From contig CAWAAR010000003.1 of NCBI GenBank assembly GCA_963780135.1, positions 3,844,001 to 3,908,000 of the forward strand: 64,000 nucleotides of DNA, in the 5' to 3' direction. The notes beneath the pieces are model-generated. The model searched no databases and was not told the origin of the DNA. It worked only from the letters and a program-made list of their open reading frames with translations. The stretch's first letter is position 1. Each line of letters opens with the position of its first letter. The stretch is from Clostridium_AM sp963780135. Its GTDB lineage: Bacteria; Bacillota; Clostridia; Clostridiales; Clostridiaceae. Shown one piece after another: positions 35,662 to 43,786 of the stretch. Made by a program: the position numbers and the translations under genes.

Positions 35662-36183
35662 TTATGATTGATATTTATTTATTTTTCTTTTAACTATATA
35701 AATTATATAAACAATAAACCAACAAAACAATGTAATTTTACCTAGATAAATAATACTTGTCCGAAAGTCCATATCTTGAATTTTTAAAAAACCTATATTC
35801 ATCCCCATAAATCCAACATAGAAATTAAGTGGTATAAAAATTAATGTAATTGCTGTCATAATGTAATTTTGATTATCTCTTGATTTTTCAGCCTGCTTAT
35901 AGTCAAAGAATCTCAGATATTCATTAATATCCTGTATCTCATCTCTCATATCTTGAAAAAGACACTCTAAATTAAAACATTTTTGCCAAGCTTTAAAAAA
36001 ATTATTTCTTCCTTCGATATTACTAAACTCTCTAAACCAACATTTAGCTGTAAAATTTCTAAATTTACCCAATATTTTTTCTGTTTTGGATAGTAGTTTC
36101 TTATTTTCCTTTATATTTTCTTCATCGTTATTACTTTCAGTATTTACAAATACATTTGTTAACTCTTTTGATATTTTTAACAT
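35662..36183 (-). CDS. CorA-like channel, C-terminal part (frameshifted)
   Basis: The product carries a long helix and two transmembrane segments (ITLIFIPLNFYVGFMGMNIG and a second at IIYLGKITLFCWFIVYIIYIV). GMN after the first helix is the selectivity signature of CorA/ZntB channels. The open frame extends without a stop back to 36236. There it joins the upstream gene if one A is added to the A7 run (36239-36245), giving continuous sequence KKNIIQNYSIGLLLALHQRIEM. It is therefore the 3' half of one gene of about 480 codons rather than a separate gene. Confidence 0.8.
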   Translation of the reverse strand: MLKISKELTNVFVNTESNNDEENIKENKKLLSKTEKILGKFRNFTAKCWFREFSNIEGRNNFFKAWQKCFNLECLFQDMRDEIQDINEYLRFFDYKQAEKSRDNQNYIMTAITLIFIPLNFYVGFMGMNIGFLKIQDMDFRTSIIYLGKITLFCWFIVYIIYIVKRKINKYQS

Positions 36184-36215
36184 TTCTATTCTTTGATGTA
36201 AAGCTAATAATAATC

Positions 36216-37112
36216 CTATAGAATAATTTTGTATGATATTTTTTTGAATACATTATTATTTATAAATTCTGATCCATTCTCATATACAAACACACCACCG
36301 CCCTTTAATGTAAAAAAATGTGCTATATTTGCTTGTGGCATATATACTTGTGATTGAACGAAATCGTCTGGTACATCTATAATGTCTGAATCATTAAACA
36401 TATTCATTAAATAGTACATAAATCCAAATGTACTATTCTTAAAATCTTCAGAAGTTTGGTAATTCTCAAACTTTACATATCGTAAATTAATAAAGCCTCT
36501 TTCGTAAAATGCATTTTTATGTTGACTAATTGATTCAAACAAAATCTTCTCAATGATATTCTTCAAGCTTGTTTCTACTTTAGTGCCATCTTTCTTGTAA
36601 AACATAATGTTGTTTTTATTTGTATTATCTATCTTAAATATCTTATTAAACCTTAAAATACGATTTGGTGAAGTAATTGCAACATTAGAATCACCTAACT
36701 CCACTATAAAAGTTAAAATACCAATTCCATCATCGGACAAAAATAATTCTACATCTTCTATTCTAAAAATAGTTTTCTTATCACCATCTATTAAATTTAA
36801 ATTTATCAAATTACATAGTATATCTTTGCACTCTATTGTGATGTCTTCTATTTCTTCATATTTTTTCATTTTAAATAAGCACACAGAACCATTGCTATTA
36901 TTATTACAATTACAAAATAAATAGTTAGCTACATCTTGCAATAACTCACTTTTTCTATTAATAATTTCAGATTCATTAAAGTTTGTCCACTTCTTTGAAT
37001 CTCTGTATTTCTTAACTATATGCTTATATTGACCTTCATCAAAATAAAAAGGGTAATATATTTTAGAACAATATTCTTTAATCTTTACATTTTCTTTATT
37101 ATATTTATACAT
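36216..37112 (-). CDS. CorA-like channel, N-terminal cytoplasmic part (frameshifted)
   Basis: A 298-aa alpha/beta domain typical of the variable cytoplasmic funnel of CorA-like proteins, with YYLMNMFNDSDIIDVPDDF and MPQANIAHFFTLKGG near the end. The frame is lost at an A7 run (36239-36245) right at the join to the membrane domain, ending FKKISYKIIL. GAGGAG precedes the start. CorA-like membrane effectors occur in some type III CRISPR and other defence systems, which fits this island. Whether the frameshift is programmed, a real mutation or a homopolymer error cannot be settled here. Confidence 0.7.
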   Translation of the reverse strand: MYKYNKENVKIKEYCSKIYYPFYFDEGQYKHIVKKYRDSKKWTNFNESEIINRKSELLQDVANYLFCNCNNNSNGSVCLFKMKKYEEIEDITIECKDILCNLINLNLIDGDKKTIFRIEDVELFLSDDGIGILTFIVELGDSNVAITSPNRILRFNKIFKIDNTNKNNIMFYKKDGTKVETSLKNIIEKILFESISQHKNAFYERGFINLRYVKFENYQTSEDFKNSTFGFMYYLMNMFNDSDIIDVPDDFVQSQVYMPQANIAHFFTLKGGGVFVYENGSEFINNNVFKKISYKIIL

Positions 37113-37216
37113 TTTTTATACTCCTCAGTAAACTATTAATATATTTTATTAAATAGTCTATATCTTTTATTATTAAACTGAATCCATAATCTTTTATGAG
37201 GTTGAAAATATATTAT

Positions 37217-37756
37217 TCAAACATAAAAAAAAGCATCCTCCATTGAAAACTTAATATCATCTAAGTATGTTAAAATACTAACAATACCATCAAACTCAGC
37301 TTTAAAGTTCTCTAAATCTTTTGAATTTGAATTATACCAACTTGATACATCCTCTGTCGCATGAACATTCCTATGCCTATTGTCAACGATTTCATTCAGA
37401 ACTGATATACTTCTTCCATTATAATTCCCATTTCTTAATCCATCCTCAATGTCAAAATTCAACTCTTCCAAAAATATTTTTTTGATATGATCAAACTTAG
37501 GATTATTGAAACCTTTAAGTCGATTTATAAGTTCTTCGATTTTAGCACTATTATCACCTCTTATTATACTACAGTTATATATGATATGCTTTATTGAACC
37601 TTCAAGAAATCTTGTCGCTTTTGTATAAATATCTGTGTTTAATATTGATTTTATTTTTACATCATTAACATCTCTAATCTGAAATTCTTCTATATTTTCT
37701 ATATCCCTTAAAAAACTTCTATAATAAATTTCTATATCAGAGTGCTTAAAAATCAT
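37217..37756 (-). CDS. HEPN-domain protein paired with DUF262
   Basis: This 179-aa all-helical protein has EIVDNRHRNVHATE at about 130, an R-x4-H HEPN motif, and looks like the RiboL-PSP/MAE_28990-type HEPN family. Members are commonly encoded immediately after a DUF262 gene, as here: the start (ATG of MIFKHSD, with AGGTG upstream) lies within the last codons of the DUF262 gene, an 11-base overlap that implies coupled translation. An RNase held in check or directed by the DUF262 partner is a reasonable inference. Confidence 0.7.
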   Translation of the reverse strand: MIFKHSDIEIYYRSFLRDIENIEEFQIRDVNDVKIKSILNTDIYTKATRFLEGSIKHIIYNCSIIRGDNSAKIEELINRLKGFNNPKFDHIKKIFLEELNFDIEDGLRNGNYNGRSISVLNEIVDNRHRNVHATEDVSSWYNSNSKDLENFKAEFDGIVSILTYLDDIKFSMEDAFFYV

Positions 37757-38729
37757 AATCATCACCTGCCAAAAATCTTAATCCTAATTTTATCTTCAGT
37801 TTTGGTGATTTATGCTGAATTCGCTTATTCCATAAACTTAGCAATAATTGCTCGTACGCAAGCTTTATATTATAATCTCGCCTCTTTCTAATTAATATGC
37901 CTAACGGTATAACGAATGCATAAAATATTGTGCTACTAAATCTACCATTAAACAACAAAGCCTCTTCTCCCAAAGTCGAATGAATTTCACTTAATGCTTC
38001 AATAAAAACCTTCTCACATTCTTCTGCCACTACATCATTATTTCTATTAAATTGGATAAATTCATTCATATCTTCCGTAATTGATCTTTTATAATATACG
38101 TTTCCACTGACATACGTAAAGAATCCTAGTAGATATTCAGAATCCTTATATCTAATATCAACAGGATTATTATACATGTCTCTCCACAATTCATTAAAAT
38201 TTAGGCTATTAATGGAATTAATCATACTTCCAAAAAACATTCTATTTCTATATTCTTGATTAGTTAAGCTTTCTGCTCCAGTATTTAGGCGGTAAAACAA
38301 TTCTGTTATTATTTCCGTACTGTTCCATATGTCCTCTACCACTGTAATACTTACTCTTCCCATAAGGAATTTACGTTTATTAGCTGCATTCAAATCATCA
38401 AATCTCTTACCATGAATCTTTGATTTTAAACAATTAATTTCAAATTGATTATTACAAAATGAGTAAATTGTCCTTAGTCTTTGTATACCATCAATAACTG
38501 TTAATGCTCCATCCCTGTTCTTATTTTCATAGAGATATATCGATGGGGTGGGGAAATCCCTATATATTGAATCAATAAGTAAACTTTGTTTGTGTAAATC
38601 CCATACTAAATTCCTATATTTATCCTTATCTAACACTATTCTTTCCTGTGCTATCTGGTTTATTAATTCACTGATAGAAAACGTAAGATTATAATATCTT
38701 ATACTTTCATTTTCTTTCCATTCATCCAT
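37746..38729 (-). CDS. DUF262 (ParB/GmrSD-like) protein
   Basis: This 327-aa protein has the DUF262 signature IDGIQRLRTIYSF (DGxQR) at about residue 80 and LFYRLNTGAESLTNQEYRNR at about 150. DUF262 is the ParB-like nucleotide-hydrolysing domain of the GmrSD/BrxU type IV restriction enzymes. No HNH domain (DUF1595-like partner) is fused; instead a HEPN gene overlaps its end. GGAGG before MDEWKENE fixes the start; the 15 codons upstream have no site. Confidence 0.85.
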   Translation of the reverse strand: MDEWKENESIRYYNLTFSISELINQIAQERIVLDKDKYRNLVWDLHKQSLLIDSIYRDFPTPSIYLYENKNRDGALTVIDGIQRLRTIYSFCNNQFEINCLKSKIHGKRFDDLNAANKRKFLMGRVSITVVEDIWNSTEIITELFYRLNTGAESLTNQEYRNRMFFGSMINSINSLNFNELWRDMYNNPVDIRYKDSEYLLGFFTYVSGNVYYKRSITEDMNEFIQFNRNNDVVAEECEKVFIEALSEIHSTLGEEALLFNGRFSSTIFYAFVIPLGILIRKRRDYNIKLAYEQLLLSLWNKRIQHKSPKLKIKLGLRFLAGDDYDF

Positions 38730-38938
38730 AAATACTTTCCTCCAATCCAAATTATGTACTATCAGAAAATTCAATCATTCATGCATTATTATGTAAAATT
38801 CAATAATCACATTTACATAATAATATAATCACTTTAACCGCCATAATTTTACAATAAAACTTATATTACTTCAAACTAAAATATTCTTGTATCAACCGTT
38901 ATACTTTTCAGTTTTTTCATTTAAGCCAAGTTTAGAAA

Positions 38939-39724
38939 CTACATTTTAGGTTCTAATCTTTTTATTCTCCATTTTAATTTATAATTGTATATTAGCTTTT
39001 TTGAAGCTTCTTCCATATCCTTTTTTGAATGTTTAATTAGATCCTTCATAATTCTTCTAAGTTCCTTAGATATTTCTGGATTTCCATAATGATTTACATA
39101 AAATTTCATAGATGATGTAATAAAATATGAGTTGAGTAAATGATAGTTTAACTCAAGTAGTATTTTCAAAAATGTGAAATTTGAACTTACCTCAAGCTTA
39201 TTATCTTTATAATCTAAATACTTCTGCTGTGAATAAATAGTAGCATGGGTAAACTTACATAGTAGCCTCCATAATTCCTTAAATTCATATACATTAGGAT
39301 AATCAATTTTATTAAACACATCTCTTTGCATCGAAATATTACTTCCATTCTCCCACCTTGATAACAATTGAGCATCTCTGCTAATTGCACAGTATTTAGC
39401 TATTAACTGATATTCAAATATGTATCTTAATAATGTTCTTGCTCCTCCATACAAACCTCTTATATTTAAGTCTATACTAGTATAGAATACATCCATATTT
39501 TTTAACAATGCTGTCATTAATAAGTCAGTTTCAACATTTTTTTGAGAAATCATTATATGTGAATTTAATACGCAAGAATACTCTAATAGTAATTGATATT
39601 GACTATTAAACATATTTTTAGCCAGTTCAATTTCTTCACTATGCTCTACTTCAATAATTTTCTTATTTTTCAAATCCTTTTCTAAGATAAAATCAAATGG
39701 ATATTTAAACTTCTCTTTAGCCAT
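38939..39724 (-). CDS. Hypothetical helical protein of the defence island
   Basis: A 261-aa protein with no family I can name. It is strongly helical, with GLYGGARTLLRYIFEYQLIAKYC (paired R-x3-R-x3-E) and LWRLLCKFTHATIYSQQ, a layout seen in DUF5677/HEPN-like all-helical proteins, but without a clear R-x4-6-H motif. The C terminus is basic (KLKWRIKRLEPKM). GGAG precedes the ATG. It lies 209 bases downstream of the DUF262 gene on the same strand, and 106 bases after the 404-aa gene. Confidence 0.55.
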   Translation of the reverse strand: MAKEKFKYPFDFILEKDLKNKKIIEVEHSEEIELAKNMFNSQYQLLLEYSCVLNSHIMISQKNVETDLLMTALLKNMDVFYTSIDLNIRGLYGGARTLLRYIFEYQLIAKYCAISRDAQLLSRWENGSNISMQRDVFNKIDYPNVYEFKELWRLLCKFTHATIYSQQKYLDYKDNKLEVSSNFTFLKILLELNYHLLNSYFITSSMKFYVNHYGNPEISKELRRIMKDLIKHSKKDMEEASKKLIYNYKLKWRIKRLEPKM

Positions 39725-39830
39725 AAAATATACTCCTTTAATTTCATCATAATTTATAACTTCATCTTCTTTCTCAACTTAATATTGTAGCTTATTTCCT
39801 AATAAATATTAAGAAACTTTTATACATTAG

Positions 39831-41045
39831 CTACATTGATATTTCCCAGTTACAAATTTCAACAATACTACAAATAATATTTTCAACTTTTTTATCTTCA
39901 TTATATTCCCTTGTTCTAATTTGTTCATCAAATTCAGAAACTCTTAGTTTCTTATAAATATTTATTAAATCTTTCCTAAAGTCTAATAAATTTTTTTCCG
40001 ATAAAGTATTTATCCAATTCTTGTACTCATCAATAGAGATTTTCTCTAATAAATAACCACTATCTTCTATATAATTTAAAATTTTATCTTTTGCCATAAT
40101 ATTTAATTCATTATTTTTTGATAGTGTGGCTAATTGAAAAAGAACTCTTGTTTTTCTTATATCTGAAGTACTGTTTATTTTTAGAAATTCTATTAGTTGT
40201 GAAATATTCTCTTCGCATAATGCTTCATCAACATATTTTTGGGGATATTTATTAAAGTGAAAAATATATTTAATAACGAATTGAATTTTAATTTTCATAA
40301 AGTTATTAAATATTGATTCAATTTTTTCAAACCATATATCACTATTCTTGTAATCTTCTTGACGCAGTTCAAAATCTAAATTATATGCGCAATAGTATTG
40401 TATTGCATTAATAAATGGTTTATTTTCACTATATATTATTTCTTTTATTAATTCATCTTCATATTCTATATTAATGGCTCCATTAAATAAGTATTGAAAA
40501 AAATCCATCCATTTTGCATTTTTTATAATCTCCATGAAATAATCACTGTTCTTGTACTTTAGAAATCCTATGATATGAACTAATGGGTAACTATGCATAT
40601 CTGGAACTAAATAGGCACTATTTGCAAAATAATTATAGTCTAAATCCTTTTTTCCATCTACTTTACCTAATTCTTCTCGGTTAGAGCTTAAATTTTCAAT
40701 TTTATCATTTAGATAATTCTTTACTCCACTTAATAATTTATTGATAATGTCTTTATTTCCAATTAATTCATTGATTTTCCTATAACTCTTCTTACAGTCA
40801 ACTATAATAAATTCATTTAAAAAACCAACATAGAATAAACAAAATATCTCATTTTCAGAAACATTCTTACTATTAATAAATTTAAAAATATCTTCCCATT
40901 TAAAATTATTTTCTTTAATAGTTTTTTTTATTTCATTATAATAGTGAATGTAAGAATATTTATTTATTAGATCAAAAAAAGAATTTAAAACATAATCTAT
41001 TATTTGATTACTATTTTCATTATCACAATTTAACACTTTGTCCAT
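39831..41045 (-). CDS. Unknown protein overlapping the PLD-like gene
   Basis: This 404-aa soluble protein has no recognised domain. It is mainly helical, rich in Asn, Lys, Ile and Asp, and looks like a solenoid-type scaffold (repeated L..A..YC.YN and FQLATLSKNNEL helices). Its ATG lies inside the last codons of the upstream gene (23-base overlap, different frame), so the two are almost certainly made together and probably interact. It has no counterpart that I recall among described defence partners. Confidence 0.6.
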   Translation of the reverse strand: MDKVLNCDNENSNQIIDYVLNSFFDLINKYSYIHYYNEIKKTIKENNFKWEDIFKFINSKNVSENEIFCLFYVGFLNEFIIVDCKKSYRKINELIGNKDIINKLLSGVKNYLNDKIENLSSNREELGKVDGKKDLDYNYFANSAYLVPDMHSYPLVHIIGFLKYKNSDYFMEIIKNAKWMDFFQYLFNGAINIEYEDELIKEIIYSENKPFINAIQYYCAYNLDFELRQEDYKNSDIWFEKIESIFNNFMKIKIQFVIKYIFHFNKYPQKYVDEALCEENISQLIEFLKINSTSDIRKTRVLFQLATLSKNNELNIMAKDKILNYIEDSGYLLEKISIDEYKNWINTLSEKNLLDFRKDLINIYKKLRVSEFDEQIRTREYNEDKKVENIICSIVEICNWEISM

Positions 41046-42369
41046 TTAATTTCACCTCACTTTGTAATATCAAAAATATTTCTTTTGCACTTATAGGATC
41101 CAGTTCTACTATCGTTGAATAATTTTCCCCTAACTTATTAAATGATCCTCCAAACAAAATACCTGTAACATGATTATCATGTACTAGAAATATAAATCTA
41201 TCATGTACATTAGTAGATGTTCTTATCAATTCAAAATTATAATTTTGAAAAATATCTGCATTTTCACAAAGTCTATCATTCTTTAATTTATCTAAAAAAT
41301 TCTTAATATTTTCATCGTTCCCTGTTCTAAATATGATTCTTTTTTTTATATTTGTATTCTGCGAAAACATAATTAAAATATCACATATTTTCTCAAAAGT
41401 TTTTAAATTCTCTTCATTGCTTAATTCTATATTTAAGAAAAAAGGATCCATAATCCATAACTCATCACATTCGCTTTTCGAATATTTTTCAAGAATATCA
41501 AAAAGTTTAGCTGTTTCATTCTTTCCTAAAAAATATATGTTATTGCGAAACTTTCTTTCTATATCATACTTAAGCCTTAAATTATTTTTACAATATAATT
41601 CATCATCATTTTTTTCTAACACTACATTTCCTTCAAGGCTAGTCCATTTTGTTAATTCAATATTTTTATTTACGGTTTTTAGCGGAACTTTCTTTGTAAT
41701 GCATGATCCTACCCATTTAGTTTTAAACTTACGCAAATTTCTATTATTTAATGATTTATAAACAATATTATTATTATTGATAACAGTAACATCAAGATTC
41801 TTCCAATTAAAATTTGATTCAAAGTTATTATTACCTTCAACAACAAATGTATTAATTGTTCTTTCATCTATTTTAAATTCAAAAATAATAATATTACTAC
41901 TATCTTTTATACCATCAATTTTAATCATTCTATTTTTATGATTATCTTTTGATTCTTCTACAATGACTTTATATTTTTGTGGCGTATAAAACAATGAATT
42001 ACCCAAAACATAAGGATACTTACTAATATCTATATTAGCATGTCTCTTAACAAACTCATATATTTCAATAAATAACTCATATTTAAAATCATTAAAAATT
42101 CTGCCTAGTTTTTTAGTATTACGATATTCAATTAAAATTGATGAATAATTATAATATGGATTCATAAAATGATCTGAATCTAAGATCCATTCATATTTCG
42201 GCAACTGTGGAAAACTTACATTGCAAGCATATTTTTCTTCAAAAATTAATTCGTCTCCATTGATATTTTTTGTATCCACTATTTCTCTATCATTTGGATA
42301 ATCATTAAAACAATCATGGTATAATTCCAAAATTATTGTGTTATCAAATTTAAATGTTTGCACTATCAT
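41023..42369 (-). CDS. PLD-like protein (VPA1262-like) of the defence island
   Basis: This 448-aa protein's N-terminal 300 residues are beta-rich and unassigned. The C terminus has LWIMDPFFL at about 315, NVHDRFIFLV at about 393 and GILFGGSFNKLG at about 410. The I-x-D-P-F, H-D-R-F and G-x-S-x-N-x-L-G blocks are those of phospholipase-D-like proteins in which the HKD motif is altered to HDR, as I recall for the VPA1262 family. Nuclease or phosphodiesterase activity is possible but unproven. GAGGTGAATCT precedes the start. It forms a two-gene unit with the overlapping 404-aa gene. Confidence 0.55.
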   Translation of the reverse strand: MIVQTFKFDNTIILELYHDCFNDYPNDREIVDTKNINGDELIFEEKYACNVSFPQLPKYEWILDSDHFMNPYYNYSSILIEYRNTKKLGRIFNDFKYELFIEIYEFVKRHANIDISKYPYVLGNSLFYTPQKYKVIVEESKDNHKNRMIKIDGIKDSSNIIIFEFKIDERTINTFVVEGNNNFESNFNWKNLDVTVINNNNIVYKSLNNRNLRKFKTKWVGSCITKKVPLKTVNKNIELTKWTSLEGNVVLEKNDDELYCKNNLRLKYDIERKFRNNIYFLGKNETAKLFDILEKYSKSECDELWIMDPFFLNIELSNEENLKTFEKICDILIMFSQNTNIKKRIIFRTGNDENIKNFLDKLKNDRLCENADIFQNYNFELIRTSTNVHDRFIFLVHDNHVTGILFGGSFNKLGENYSTIVELDPISAKEIFLILQSEVKLNGQSVKL

Positions 42370-42699
42370 AGATTCACCTCATAATTTTTATAATTATAAT
42401 GCTATTTTATATAATTAAATCTTGATTAGTTAGATTTTCCTCTTTACCTGACGCAAGTTCAACTAAGATTTCACAATTCCCCTTTAGTGGTAACAGGTGA
42501 CCCCAAAAGTTCGCCTTGCTATAATGGTGTCCTCCTACATATCACTGGATAAATCAGATTTGTTGTTATCCGCATTTTTGTTGCACATATTTCCATTTTA
42601 GTTAACTTCAATATTACTAAACTAAAAAATACTATTATTGCTCTACTTGTATAGTATACATTTGCTTCCTATAGCAAACTCTTTTTCCTCCACACCCGT
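42370..42699. other. Gene-free interval inside the island
   Basis: About 330 bases with no open frame of interest. It holds the promoter of the PLD-like gene and a short stretch (TTTAGTGGTAACAGGTGACCCC, about 42481) resembling 870-892, apparently a fragment of an interspersed repeat. This gap divides the ATPase/HEPN pair from the downstream genes. Confidence 0.45.
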
Positions 42700-43698
42700 T
42701 TAAAATACAATTAAATCATCCCATTGATTTTCAGCTAAATCTACATGAATCAAAATTGAAAAAATTAATGTTAGAATAGTATATGTAACCTCACCTATAT
42801 CGTATGTTTCTTCATACAAACTTCCATGTGCAATCTTATCTCTAACTTTTATATATTTGCTACCCCACATATCAAAAAATTCATTCAGATTCCTAAATCC
42901 TTTACTTTTTGTCATATTAAGCTCACTAAATATGTGGCGTAATTTATCACGTAATCTTTTTTCTTGATTTGAAAACAATCTAATCTTATCTTTAATTTCT
43001 TCTTTCATATTTTCATTTTTACAAACTTTATATTTTTCAAGGTAATACTGAAATATATCTTCATGAATTGCATTTATAAAATTGTCAAATGCAGCAAAAA
43101 TGTTAAAAAAAGCCATTTTATTGTTTTTATACTCAATATTAAAACATCCTTCCATTAAATAATCTACCCAGCTAGGTGTTACTGAATTCCTTTCTAGTCC
43201 AGTTACACTTAATCTAGCAACAACGTCATTATAATCCATGCTTAATAACATTGAACTTCCACCTTTAAAATGACCATTTAACTTCACATCTCCGCTTAAG
43301 CTGTCATAGCTTGAAACATCTAGTTCTATATCAAAATCCTCACCACTGTTATGTATATATTCCTCATCTCCTACAATCTCTAAAATGCCATAATCTGTTA
43401 AACTCAAGCTAGTTATTCTACTAAATTCATCTATATTTAAACTTACATAGATATCACATTTATAATAATCTCTCCAGTCTTCATCGTCACACTCTAAGGT
43501 AATATCCTTTTTTATATTTTTTGTTGTTATATATGGCAGAACATAAGTTAATAATCTTGTTGGATTCTTTCTAATGACATCTATTATCACTTCATCTCTA
43601 TTGCTATAACTATAATCATGGTCTATTAAATTAATAATTGGAACTCGTTTTAAAGTTATCTTATTTTTAATTATATTAATTAATGAATTTTTCTTCAT
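42700..43698 (-). CDS. HEPN-domain protein (Apea-like) next to RloC-like ATPase
   Basis: This 332-aa protein's first 170 residues are beta-rich (LSLTDYGILEIVGDEEYIH). From about 190 on it is helical, with NIFAAFDNFINAIHEDIFQYYLEKY and, at about 288, KVRDKIAHGSLYE, an R-x4-H HEPN motif followed by the usual G. GGGAGG before MKKNSL sets the start. It starts 88 bases after the ATPase gene and is probably in its operon. The domain layout (N-terminal beta module plus C-terminal HEPN) resembles ApeA-type abortive-infection RNases. Confidence 0.65.
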   Translation of the reverse strand: MKKNSLINIIKNKITLKRVPIINLIDHDYSYSNRDEVIIDVIRKNPTRLLTYVLPYITTKNIKKDITLECDDEDWRDYYKCDIYVSLNIDEFSRITSLSLTDYGILEIVGDEEYIHNSGEDFDIELDVSSYDSLSGDVKLNGHFKGGSSMLLSMDYNDVVARLSVTGLERNSVTPSWVDYLMEGCFNIEYKNNKMAFFNIFAAFDNFINAIHEDIFQYYLEKYKVCKNENMKEEIKDKIRLFSNQEKRLRDKLRHIFSELNMTKSKGFRNLNEFFDMWGSKYIKVRDKIAHGSLYEETYDIGEVTYTILTLIFSILIHVDLAENQWDDLIVF

Positions 43699-43786
43699 AT
43701 GATACCTCCCATATCTCTTATGTTGATACTTTTGATATTTAAACAAATTATGTATTGATATTATACTAACACCAAATTAAATATCT

